From assembly GCF_014306095.1 (NCBI RefSeq), contig NZ_JACRWC010000061.1, positions 1 to 6,114 of the forward strand: DNA of 6,114 bases, in the 5' to 3' direction. The translations under genes and the position numbers were made by a program. Below the pieces are notes generated by a model. That model saw only the letters and a program-made list of their open reading frames with translations. It was not told where the DNA came from and made no database searches. This DNA is from Lentihominibacter faecis (GTDB taxonomy: Bacteria > Bacillota > Clostridia > Peptostreptococcales > Anaerovoracaceae). Shown piece by piece: positions 1 to 6,081 of this stretch. Position 1 is the stretch's first letter. Every line of letters begins with the position of its first letter.

Positions 1-16
1 TGTGTATAAGAGACAG
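1..16 (+). other. Residual Tn5/Nextera mosaic-end adapter (library artefact)
   Basis: The bases TGTGTATAAGAGACAG are identical to the last 16 bases of the 19-bp Tn5 mosaic end used in tagmentation libraries. They sit exactly at the contig edge, in the orientation expected when a read enters genomic DNA at base 17. The natural interpretation is untrimmed adapter, not a biological transposon end. Genome sequence should be taken to start at base 17, and codons read through bases 1-16 of the leftmost gene are not real. Confidence 0.95.
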
Positions 17-284
17 TCAGAATGCTGTCGATGAAGATCGTTTCGATATCGTGATCGGAGCTGATGATTCCATACAGGAATCCGATGTATTCATCAATGT
101 TTGTAATGTGTTCAAAATCTTCCATACAAATAACACGGATTTTATAATTCAGCTCATACATGAGTCTGTGATTTTTATTGATAAATATGATGCTTCCTGC
201 GCCTTTTTCAATACAATCGTTGGCCAGCTGAACCATCTGGTTCGTCTTGCCGCTTCCCTTATGTCCTATCAGTAATTTCACCAT
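17..284 (-). CDS. P-loop ATPase, N-terminal part (3' end cut off by contig edge)
   Basis: Eighty-nine residues of a nucleotide-binding protein are visible before genomic sequence runs out. The protein opens with a beta strand and a canonical Walker A motif, GHKGSGKT, at residues 7-14. A hydrophobic strand ending in Asp (ETIFID, about residues 81-86) is a good Walker B. In between is a short alpha/beta region (SIIFINKNHR, then YKIRVICMED) that looks like the strand order of small RecA/PilT-like or kinase-like P-loop proteins. The ATG at 284 is chosen because AGGAGG lies 8 nt upstream. A nearer ATG at 289 is out of frame and hits a stop after three codons. The gene follows rlmN on the same strand but has its own strong promoter. 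Such genes in Clostridia are sometimes labelled 'twitching motility protein PilT' or plain ATP-binding protein. The substrate and partner cannot be told because the C-terminal part is missing. Confidence 0.85.
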
Positions 285-292
285 AACATTAT

Positions 293-298
293 CCTCCT
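293..298 (-). promoter_or_regulatory. Shine-Dalgarno site of the P-loop ATPase gene
   Basis: AGGAGG on the minus strand is a perfect ribosome binding site, 8 nt before the ATG at 284. It decides the start codon, because the competing ATG at 289 is only 3 nt away and leads to a stop almost at once. Confidence 0.85.
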
Positions 299-318
299 AA
301 ATATGCTAACACTAGCCT

Positions 319-335
319 TAATATTAAAAATATTA
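319..335. repeat. AT-only palindrome overlapping the -10 and start site of the P-loop gene promoter
   Basis: Seven-base arms TAATATT and AATATTA flank a three-base centre. The palindrome covers most of the -10 hexamer (332-337) and the expected transcription start, where a repressor operator could sit. It is made only of A and T, so chance is a fair explanation, and no regulator can be named. Confidence 0.3.
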
Positions 336-360
336 TACACTATGCGGTTATTTTCATCAA
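332..360 (-). promoter_or_regulatory. Sigma-A type promoter for the P-loop ATPase gene
   Basis: On the minus strand TTGATG (355-360) is separated by exactly 17 bases from a perfect TATAAT (332-337), with TG one base upstream of the -10 hexamer. Transcription would begin near 325, giving a leader of about 40 nt before the ATG at 284. It lies entirely between the rlmN stop and the P-loop gene. That gene therefore does not depend only on read-through from the upstream operon. Confidence 0.8.
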
Positions 361-366
361 CTAAAA

Positions 367-1413
367 TCATACAGATTGATTTTCAAAAGTTTTTTCTTTT
401 AAACGAAGCTGTCCACACGCACCGTCGATTTCACTTCCCAGCTCTCGTCTTACCGTCGCCGGGATCCCCGCACGCTCCAGCTGTGAAGCGATTTCTTCTG
501 CACGTTTCCGGCTGCTTCCGGAAAATCCGGTCTCCTCCACTTCGTTGAGAGGGATCAGGTTCACGTGACAGAGCATCCCGGAGAGTTTCTGCTGCAAAAG
601 TTTCACGTCCTCCGGACGGTCATTTTCTCCGGAGATCAGGGCGTATTCAAACGTCACTCGTCTTCCTGTTTTTTCCGTATATTCTCGCGCTGTCTGCAAA
701 AGTTCCGCAAGCGGATACGCCCGGTTTACAGGCATGATCTCGCTGCGGCCTTTCTCCTCTGCACGGTGCAGGGATACAGCCAGGTTTACCTGCGGAAAAT
801 CTTCTGCAAACTGCCGGATGCCCGGCAGGATCCCGCTGGTCGACACTGTCATATGCCGGTAGCTGAGATTCTTGCCATCCTGATGATGGAGCAGTTCTAG
901 GAATCGTTTTAGATTCTCGTAGTTATCAAAGGGTTCTCCCATGCCCATGACGACGATGTGGTTGATCTTCTCTCCGGTCGCTCTTTCGGCTTCATATACT
1001 TGAGACAGCATTTCGCCTGCTGTAAGATCGCGAACCAGACCGTGAAGAGCTGACGCGCAAAATGCACACCCCATCCTGCATCCCACCTGGGATGAGACAC
1101 ACAGAGAGTTGCCGTAGCTGTATTTCATGAAAACACCTTCTACTGCATTGCCGTCTTTCAGCCCATAGAGGAATTTCCGCGTGCCGTCTTTCTTATCATG
1201 CTGGATCTTTTCCACCTGTACTCCGCCGATAAAAGCTGCCTCCTGCAGTTTTTCTCGCAGTTTTTCGGAAAAGTCCGTCATGGCAGAAAAATCACGTTCT
1301 CCTTTGTGGATCCATCGAAACAATTGTTTGCCGCGGAACGGAGCTTCTCCCAGTTCCACGGCAAACTGTTTTAATTCTTCTATTGTCATCCCCAGCAGGT
1401 CTTTTCGTTCCAT
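367..1413 (-). CDS. rlmN: Dual-specificity RNA methyltransferase RlmN (23S rRNA A2503 / tRNA A37 C2-methyltransferase)
   Basis: This is a complete 348-residue radical SAM enzyme of usual family length. RlmN places a methyl group on C2 of A2503 in 23S rRNA and, in E. coli, of A37 in several tRNAs. The iron-sulfur motif CxxxCxxC is Cys112, Cys116 and Cys119 (QVGCRMGCAFCAS). The segment LCVSSQVG carries Cys105. The SAM-binding region MGMGEPFDN is at 156-164. The ELGSEIDGACGQL segment near the end carries Cys333, matching the position of the Cys that receives the methyl group in E. coli RlmN (Cys355). The N-terminal RNA-binding helical part (residues 1-60, FRGKQLFRWIHKG) is typical. The ATG at 1413 has AGGAAG 10 nt upstream, and this site overlaps the stop of the preceding gene. 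Only 14 nt separate the two genes, so it is almost surely cotranscribed with ileS. The alternative, Cfr (C8 methylation, antibiotic resistance), is disfavoured by overall RlmN-like sequence, though I judge this by recall, not alignment. Confidence 0.96.
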   Translation of the reverse strand: MERKDLLGMTIEELKQFAVELGEAPFRGKQLFRWIHKGERDFSAMTDFSEKLREKLQEAAFIGGVQVEKIQHDKKDGTRKFLYGLKDGNAVEGVFMKYSYGNSLCVSSQVGCRMGCAFCASALHGLVRDLTAGEMLSQVYEAERATGEKINHIVVMGMGEPFDNYENLKRFLELLHHQDGKNLSYRHMTVSTSGILPGIRQFAEDFPQVNLAVSLHRAEEKGRSEIMPVNRAYPLAELLQTAREYTEKTGRRVTFEYALISGENDRPEDVKLLQQKLSGMLCHVNLIPLNEVEETGFSGSSRKRAEEIASQLERAGIPATVRRELGSEIDGACGQLRLKEKTFENQSV

Positions 1414-1427
1414 AAGTACTGCACTTC

Positions 1428-1979
1428 CTACTTCCTATTAAGTCTTGACGCCCATCCCGCATGGAATGTCTGAAGATAGGTATCTATACTGATCCAGTCA
1501 TTCTGCGGATTTTCTGATGCGATTCCCGGATAGAATTTCTCGATGTATTCTTCGATCAAGGACCGTGGCAGATCTCCCAGTCGGCCGCATCCGGAAGTAT
1601 CGTAATCCGGATTTTCCTGAAGCACAGCCCATTCCTCTTCCGGGTCGATCCGAAACGGATTGGAAAAGAGGGATCTTTTCTTCGATTTACGCCGCTCAGG
1701 CGCTGCCGGAGCTTCCTTTCGGGAAGCATCCGGCTTTGCAGAAAGATCTGCATCATCCTCGCATGGAACTTCTTCCACGCCGACCACCTGGGGCTTCTGT
1801 CTTCGAATCCGCTCCCCGTAGCCTTCCAGCAGATTGACGATATTCTCCGGATCCAGTCCGAATTTGATCGCCAGATAATCGATATCTCTGCCAAGGACTA
1901 CATAGGAATCGAAGATCGCTGTATGATCCTTGACGTCTCTGGCTGCCAGCTGTCTTAAATTTTTGATGGATGTGCTCAT
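1428..1979 (-). CDS. Uncharacterised 183-residue protein with a possible N-terminal helix-turn-helix
   Basis: I do not recognise this gene. The reading frame is complete. It starts at an ATG with GAGG 9 nt upstream and lies between ileS (33 nt away) and rlmN (14 nt away). Residues about 18-57, including DIDYLAIKFGLDPENIVNLL, read like a helix-turn-helix: a short helix, a turn at GLDPE and a second helix. Residues 58-105 are a charged, probably disordered linker with acidic then basic runs (ERRKSKKR). Residues 110-180 form a more ordered, aromatic-rich part with several Trp and Tyr (EEEWAVL, LIEEYIEKFYPG, DWISIDTYL). No signal peptide or membrane segment is visible, so it should be cytoplasmic. 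Its location suggests expression together with the isoleucine T-box operon. A regulatory or nucleic-acid-binding role is only a guess from the HTH-like segment. The reality of the gene is well supported by spacing, SD site and lack of any other gene in this interval. Confidence 0.8.
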   Translation of the reverse strand: MSTSIKNLRQLAARDVKDHTAIFDSYVVLGRDIDYLAIKFGLDPENIVNLLEGYGERIRRQKPQVVGVEEVPCEDDADLSAKPDASRKEAPAAPERRKSKKRSLFSNPFRIDPEEEWAVLQENPDYDTSGCGRLGDLPRSLIEEYIEKFYPGIASENPQNDWISIDTYLQTFHAGWASRLNRK

Positions 1980-2012
1980 GATCTTTCGCCTCGTTACTAC
2001 GTTATGAAATAC

Positions 2013-5000
2013 TTAAATACGTTCTACCGCCAGACCTGTCTTGTGTCCGTTCAGGTCTACTTCTTCAAGGCCTTCCTTGTTTTCGATGCTTTCTGCCAGG
2101 GTTTCCTTCATGATATATTCACGATGATCTTCCACTGCTTTCGCAACGTCATCATCGGCAGACAGATAGATGTGGATCTTGTCCATCATCTCGTAATCGT
2201 TCTGCTTTCTCATCTGCTGCACCTTGGATACCAGTTCTCTTGCCAGTCCTTCTTCTGCCAGTTCCGGTGTTACCGTCGTGTCCAGAATAGTGAAGACATT
2301 GTTTTCCATAGCGACTGCGAAGCCTTCCTTAGCTGAGATCTTCACATCTACCATGTCCTTTGAGATCTCCATGGATTCGCCATTGAGATCCAGAGCGATC
2401 TTACCGTCAGCTTCCAGAGCGGCAACAGTTGCTGCCGGATCTGCCTGTGCCAGCGCAGCACCGAACGCCTTGATGTTCTTGCCCAGAACCGGGCCTGCCA
2501 CCTTGAAGTTCGGCTTTAAGCTGTAGTTCATGTAAGCGTCCAGTTTGCTCTCGAAAAGAACGTCCTTGATGTTGAGTTCTTCCTTGATCAGCGGGGTCAG
2601 ATCTCCGATGATGCTTTCGTATTTACCATCTACCAGGATCTCCTTCAACGGCTGTCTTACCTTGATACGTTCTTTTTCTCTCGTTCCGCGTCCCAGACCT
2701 ACCAGAGTACGAACCAGATCCATTCTTTCTTCTGCCTTTTCATCGATGAGAGCCTCATCTGCCTTAGGGAAGAAGGAAAGGTGCACGGATTCTTTTCCGG
2801 TCAGGTTCTGATAGATTTCCTCGGAAATAAACGGAGCAAACGGAGCGATCAGCTGGGAAAGTCCCACCATTACTTCATAGGTCGTTGCATAAACCGACTT
2901 CTTGTCTTCGTCCAGTTCTTCCGCCCAGAATCTTCTTCTTGCTCTTCTGATATACCAGTTGGACATATCTTCGATAACGAAGTCCTGGATCTTGCGAACG
3001 GCTTTCATATGGTCGTACTGATCCATATCTGCCGTAACTTCCTTGATCAGCTTGTTATACTTGGAAATGATCCAGCGATCCAGTTCCGGACGTTTTGCAT
3101 ATGGTACATCCAGAGAAGCGGGATCCAGATCATCCTGATTGGAATACAGCGCGAAGAAGTTGTATACGTTCCGCAGAGTTCCAAAGAATTTGCTTACGAT
3201 CTCGATGAGTCCGTCTTCGTCGAACTTGGTCGGAGACCATGCCGGAGAAGCATACAGCAGGTACCATCTCGGAGCATCCGCACCATACTTGTCAAACAGT
3301 GCGAACGGGTCTACCGTGTTGCCCACGTGCTTACTCATCTTCTTGCCGTGTTTATCCAGGATCAGGTCATTTACTAATACGTTTTTATATGGAGATTTTC
3401 CCTTGATGAATGTGGAGATCGCCATCAGCGAATAGAACCAGCCTCTCGTCTGGTCGATTCCTTCGCAGATGAAGTCTGCCGGGAAGAAATCCGCATCGAA
3501 GTTTTCTTTGTTTTCAAACGGATAATGTCTCTGTGCGAACGGCATTGCTCCGCTGTCGAACCAGCAGTCCATAACTTCCGGGATCCTGGTCATCGGCTTG
3601 CCGCACACCGGGCAGGTCAGATGAACGTCATCCACATACGGTCTGTGAAGTTCGATATCTTCTGTGATATCCTCCTGTGCCTTTTCCGCCAGTTCAGCTC
3701 TGCTTCCGATGCATTCCAGGTGACCGCATTCGCAGCGCCAGATCGGGATCGGAGTACCCCAGTATCTGTTTCTGGAGATCGCCCAGTCGTTGACGTTTTC
3801 CAGCCAGTTTCCGAATCTCTTTTCACCGACGAAATCAGGGAACCAGTTTACGCTGTTGTTATTGGCAACCAGTTCGTCTTTCAGCTTGGTCATTTCGATG
3901 TACCAGCTTGGTTTCGCGTAGTAGATCAGCGGTGTACCGCATCTCCAGCAGTGCGGGTAGTTATGTTCCATCTTTTCCTTGGCGTAGATCTTGTCTTCTG
4001 CAGCCAGCCATTTGATGATCTCTACGTCCAGGCCGTCTTCCATAACGAATCTGCCCTTCCAAGGAGTCTCGGTGTATTTACCCTGTTCATCTACCGGGTT
4101 CACGACCGGCAGATCGTAGCGTCTTCCTGTCTGGTAGTCGTCTTCACCGAATGCAGGAGCCGTGTGTACGATACCAGTACCATCTTCGATGGTTACGTAG
4201 TCTGCGCATGTTACGAAGAAAGCTTTCTTGTCCGGCTTGATGAACGGCATCAGCTGTTCGTATTCCACGTATTCCAGGTCTTTTCCCTTCATTTCCTCCA
4301 GCACTTCGTAGCTGCCTTCTCCCAGGACTTTGTCAGCGAGGACCTTTGCAACATAAAAGACCTTGCCTTCTTCATCTCCGGAAATCATCTTTACTTTGAT
4401 ATAGTCGACATCCGGTCCTACTGTCAGGGATACGTTGGATGCCAGCGTCCACGGAGTCGTCGTCCATGCCAGGAAGTATTCGTCAGCGTCTTTTCTCTTG
4501 AATTTGGCTGTGATGGTCGTTACTTTGACTTCTTTATATCCTTGTGCTACTTCGTGGGAAGCCAGTCCCGTTCCGCAGCGAGGACAGTACGGCAGGATCT
4601 TGTGGCCTTCGTAGATCATGCCTGCCTTGAAGAATTCCTTGATGATCCACCAGAGAGTTTCTACGTAGTCGTTGTCCAGCGTGATGTACGGATGATCCAG
4701 GTCGATGAGGTATCCCATCCGCTTGGTCATGTCGCGCCACATGCTTTCGTACGTGAATACGGATTCTCTGCACTTTTCGTTGAATTCTTTGATACCGTAT
4801 TTTTCGATGTCCTGTTTGCCGGACATGCCCAGCTGTTTTTCGACTTCGATTTCTACCGGAAGTCCGTGAGTATCCCAGCCTGCTTTTCTCGTAACTTCAT
4901 ATCCCTGCATGGTCTTGTAGCGGCACACGGAGTCCTTCAGCGTTCTGGCGATCACGTGATGGATACCAGGCTTGCCGTTAGCCGTTGGCGGTCCTTCATA

Positions 5001-5126
5001 AAAGATGAATGGCGTCATACCCTCTCTTGTGCTGATACATTTTCCCAGCAGATCTTCTTTTTCCCATTTCTCAGCCTGCTCTTTCTGAAGCTCAGCGATG
5101 GGCTTTTCTGATAAGTTCTTTATCAT
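2013..5126 (-). CDS. ileS: Isoleucyl-tRNA synthetase, type 2 (eukaryote-like)
   Basis: A complete 1037-residue cytoplasmic enzyme that charges tRNA-Ile with isoleucine using ATP. The class I catalytic core starts with GPPTANG (45-51). The usual HIGH signature is read as GIHH (54-57), which I recall from other type 2 IleS proteins. GWDTHGLPVE follows at 83-92. The CP1 editing domain that removes mischarged valine shows WTTTPWTLASN (221-231) and GTGIVHTAPAFGEDDY (316-331), including the Asp pair. Zinc-ribbon Cys pairs are visible at CPRC (181-184), CWRC (393-396), CEC (465-467) with Cys472, and CPVC (505-508). The second signature is KMSKH (596-600). A helical anticodon-binding domain follows (RPELDRWIISKYNK onward). 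The C-terminal extension contains ELAEEGLARELVSKVQQMRK, typical of the type 2 form. The ATG at 5126 is preceded by AAAGGAA at 9 nt. A T-box leader upstream controls it. Type 2 enzymes are known to be much less sensitive to mupirocin than type 1, which makes that likely here. Confidence 0.98.
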   Translation of the reverse strand: MIKNLSEKPIAELQKEQAEKWEKEDLLGKCISTREGMTPFIFYEGPPTANGKPGIHHVIARTLKDSVCRYKTMQGYEVTRKAGWDTHGLPVEIEVEKQLGMSGKQDIEKYGIKEFNEKCRESVFTYESMWRDMTKRMGYLIDLDHPYITLDNDYVETLWWIIKEFFKAGMIYEGHKILPYCPRCGTGLASHEVAQGYKEVKVTTITAKFKRKDADEYFLAWTTTPWTLASNVSLTVGPDVDYIKVKMISGDEEGKVFYVAKVLADKVLGEGSYEVLEEMKGKDLEYVEYEQLMPFIKPDKKAFFVTCADYVTIEDGTGIVHTAPAFGEDDYQTGRRYDLPVVNPVDEQGKYTETPWKGRFVMEDGLDVEIIKWLAAEDKIYAKEKMEHNYPHCWRCGTPLIYYAKPSWYIEMTKLKDELVANNNSVNWFPDFVGEKRFGNWLENVNDWAISRNRYWGTPIPIWRCECGHLECIGSRAELAEKAQEDITEDIELHRPYVDDVHLTCPVCGKPMTRIPEVMDCWFDSGAMPFAQRHYPFENKENFDADFFPADFICEGIDQTRGWFYSLMAISTFIKGKSPYKNVLVNDLILDKHGKKMSKHVGNTVDPFALFDKYGADAPRWYLLYASPAWSPTKFDEDGLIEIVSKFFGTLRNVYNFFALYSNQDDLDPASLDVPYAKRPELDRWIISKYNKLIKEVTADMDQYDHMKAVRKIQDFVIEDMSNWYIRRARRRFWAEELDEDKKSVYATTYEVMVGLSQLIAPFAPFISEEIYQNLTGKESVHLSFFPKADEALIDEKAEERMDLVRTLVGLGRGTREKERIKVRQPLKEILVDGKYESIIGDLTPLIKEELNIKDVLFESKLDAYMNYSLKPNFKVAGPVLGKNIKAFGAALAQADPAATVAALEADGKIALDLNGESMEISKDMVDVKISAKEGFAVAMENNVFTILDTTVTPELAEEGLARELVSKVQQMRKQNDYEMMDKIHIYLSADDDVAKAVEDHREYIMKETLAESIENKEGLEEVDLNGHKTGLAVERI

Positions 5127-5262
5127 GTTGATACATTCCTTTCCTGGTACTGTCTGGTAATTCTATTTCACTGAGCCCGCAGTCTTCCTGCAAAGCCTCC
5201 TCGCTTCATTACGATCGCAAGACTCGTTTGCCATATCCGTTGACCGGACAGCGGCAGCTCAT
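5127..5262 (-). other. Untranslated spacer between T-box terminator and ileS start
   Basis: This 136-nt stretch follows the terminator U-run and ends with the ileS ribosome binding site (AGGAAAGGAA, 5136-5145). It contains a 17-codon frame beginning at 5262 but without a usable SD site, so I do not call a peptide. A GAGGAGG sequence near 5195-5203 has no well-placed start codon. An imperfect hairpin can form around CTGCAAAG and CTTCCTGC (5180-5200). No further gene is seen. Confidence 0.5.
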
Positions 5263-5297
5263 AAAAAAACGCCCCTGACATAGTTATGTTAGGGACG
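5263..5297 (-). terminator. Intrinsic terminator of the ileS T-box leader
   Basis: A 12-position stem (5270-5297 on the minus strand, CGTCCCTAACAT paired with ATGTCAGGGGCG, with one A-C mismatch and one G-U) has a four-base loop AACT. It is followed directly by seven T residues (5263-5269). Its 5' arm overlaps the antiterminator partner, as expected for transcriptional attenuation by a T-box. Confidence 0.95.
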
Positions 5298-5479
5298 ATC
5301 ATAAACCGCGGTACCACCCTAGTTACGGGACTATCATCCCGTCTCTCATAAAGTGTTCGGCTCAGAAGTGATTTTCACGATCCGCTTCACCGATGCTCTC
5401 TCAGCATACGAGCATCTCTCTGTAAGGATCTTACGCAGGGCTACTGTCTTCGTCACAGCCGTATCATAAAATTATTTGC
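5263..5479 (-). promoter_or_regulatory. T-box riboswitch with isoleucine (AUC) specifier
   Basis: The leader RNA binds tRNA-Ile and reads through its terminator when the tRNA is uncharged. The conserved T-box AGGGTGGTACCGCG is present at 5307-5320 on the minus strand. Stem I runs from about 5460 to 5359 with closing GGCT and GAGCC. Near its 5' base it carries GACGAAGACAGTA, a typical T-box segment, and it has an AGAGAG-type apical region. The specifier loop reads GTGAAAATCACTTCTGAG. The codon aligned to the usual specifier position is ATC at 5370-5372, matching the downstream ileS. An independent stem III hairpin (ACGGGA/TCCCGT) lies at 5325-5342. The antiterminator pairs AGGG of the T-box with TCCCT at 5291-5295, which is shared with the terminator stem. 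The transcript start near 5479 is inferred from the promoter. Confidence 0.97.
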
Positions 5480-5485
5480 TCTATA

Positions 5486-5514
5486 ATTTTATCCTGCAAA
5501 GGTTGAAAAGTCAA
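5486..5514 (-). promoter_or_regulatory. Sigma-A promoter of the ileS operon
   Basis: On the minus strand TTGACT (5509-5514) and TAAAAT (5486-5491) are separated by exactly 17 bases. Start of transcription would be at about 5479-5480, just before the T-box stem I. Only 17 bases separate the -35 hexamer from the tandem repeat array, so the array occupies the upstream promoter region. Confidence 0.88.
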
Positions 5515-5531
5515 GGTTTTTCTTTTTTAGG

Positions 5532-5646
5532 CTCGCGCGCTTTTCCGATTTCGACTCGCGCGCTTTTCTGGCTTAGGCTTGCGCGCTTTTCTGATTTCTG
5601 CTCGCGTGCTTTTCTGATTTCTGCTCGCGCGCTTTTCTGGCACGTT
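5532..5646. repeat. Five tandem copies of a 23-bp GCGCGC-containing repeat
   Basis: Copies begin at 5532, 5555, 5578, 5601 and 5624, all exactly 23 bp apart. The first half is conserved, CTCGCGCGCTTTTCTG, with single changes: a C in place of T in copy 1 (TTTTCC), CTTGCG in copy 3, GCGTGC in copy 4. The second half falls into types: GATTTCTG in copies 3 and 4, GATTTCGA in copy 1, GGCTTAGG in copy 2, and GGCACG in copy 5. The period is not a multiple of three, so it is not a repeated peptide. Each copy holds the palindrome GCGCGC (GCGTGC in copy 4) next to a T/A tract. The function is not known. The array lies just upstream of the ileS promoter. Confidence 0.95.
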
Positions 5647-5680
5647 TTTCTACGAAATCATATTTTCTGATAGCAATATA

Positions 5681-5695
5681 CAGAAAACGTTTCTG
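5681..5695. repeat. Operator-like palindrome with central ACG
   Basis: CAGAAA and TTTCTG flank ACG, giving AAACGTTT at the centre. LacI-family operators often have a central CG dyad of this kind, but the outer bases do not fit the CcpA cre consensus. It lies about 170 bp upstream of the ileS -35 box with no other gene nearby, so a regulatory role is speculative. Confidence 0.3.
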
Positions 5696-5716
5696 CATAC
5701 TTGCTTTTATACGGAC

Positions 5717-5742
5717 GCTTTTCAGAATGAAGCCCGAAAAGC
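5717..5742. repeat. Inverted repeat using the GCTTTTC core of the tandem array
   Basis: GCTTTTC (5717-5723) and GAAAAGC (5736-5742) are perfect arms around a 12-nt spacer. The same GCTTTTC heptamer, usually preceded by GCGC, is the conserved core of the 23-bp repeats 70 bp away. These arms may be decayed copies, one direct and one inverted. Confidence 0.4.
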
Positions 5743-5963
5743 CAAATCCATCCGCCGCTCATTGTCAGATATAAGGATATTTTCAAATATATTTCTGTAT
5801 CTTATCAACTGTAATGTAAATATCATACATTTACCGACCGGCTCGCCCTTCCTTTTGCTATTTTCCCCGTCCTTTTTCTGTTTTTGCCTTCAAAAAAGGC
5901 GATTTCCGCACATTTGAAATATCTGGCATCCCAACCCTCCTGTAACTATTCTGTGAAAATCAT

Positions 5964-5986
5964 AACCACCCTTAAAAAGGGTGGTT
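5964..5986. repeat. Perfect 10-bp hairpin with AAA loop
   Basis: AACCACCCTT pairs fully with AAGGGTGGTT around three A residues. On the plus strand it is followed by TTTGCTC, which is too short a T-run for a convincing terminator. The subterminal position and perfection fit the imperfect or perfect palindrome that TnpA recognises at IS200/IS605 ends. Confidence 0.85.
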
Positions 5987-6018
5987 TGCTCTAGAGCTAT
6001 AAGCCCATGGATTGCTAG

Positions 6019-6040
6019 GCTAGCGTCTCAAGGCGCTAGC
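6019..6040. repeat. Hairpin with GCTAGCG/CGCTAGC arms
   Basis: Seven perfect pairs enclose TCTCAAGG. A further T-G and C-G pair would give a nine-pair stem with the tetraloop TCAA. Plus-strand sequence after the stem is TTTCTCTTC, a weak T-rich tail. In IS200 left ends a structure in this position blocks outside transcription from entering the transposase gene; that role here is inference. Confidence 0.8.
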
Positions 6041-6081
6041 TTTCTCTTCGTTCAAGCTACATTGCCATTGCCTCTTTAGCT

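Larger units (their letters stand above)
5647..5963. other. Gene-free AT-rich interval
   Basis: No reading frame with start, ribosome binding site and protein-like composition is seen on either strand. The stretch holds a few inverted repeats, listed separately where clear. One more is GTAAAT/ATTTAC at 5816-5834 with a 7-nt spacer. A GCCTT/AAGGC hairpin lies at about 5888-5902, but it has no downstream T-run on either strand and is not a good terminator. Pyrimidine-rich sequence dominates 5840-5890. Confidence 0.6.

Noticed and set aside
51..275. 74-codon plus-strand frame at the left edge
   Set aside because: It is antisense to the P-loop ATPase gene, which has an intact Walker A motif, SD site and promoter.
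367..395. Hairpin AAAATCA/TGATTTT at the rlmN stop as a terminator
   Set aside because: The stem is only seven A/T-rich pairs and no T-run follows on the minus strand, so termination there is not supported.
3525..5111. Open frame of 528 codons on the plus strand opposite ileS
   Set aside because: It is wholly antisense to ileS, its translation is rich in Phe, Val, Cys and Arg with no recognisable domain, and it lacks a ribosome binding site. Long antisense frames arise from codon bias of the real gene.
5212..5262. 17-codon leader peptide after the T-box terminator
   Set aside because: There is only the terminator U-run in front of its ATG and no ribosome binding site, and the T-box already accounts for amino acid control.
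5532..5646. Tandem array as a CRISPR
   Set aside because: The units are contiguous 23-bp repeats with similar, not unique, second halves and no spacer-length unrelated sequence; no cas gene is nearby.
5476..5670. 64-codon plus-strand frame through the tandem repeats
   Set aside because: The repeat period of 23 is not a multiple of three, so the apparent RAF/RAL repetition shifts frame from copy to copy. It also overlaps the ileS promoter and lacks an SD site.
5888..5902. GCCTT/AAGGC hairpin as a terminator
   Set aside because: The stem is five pairs and no T-run lies downstream on either strand; the T-run present is on the wrong side.
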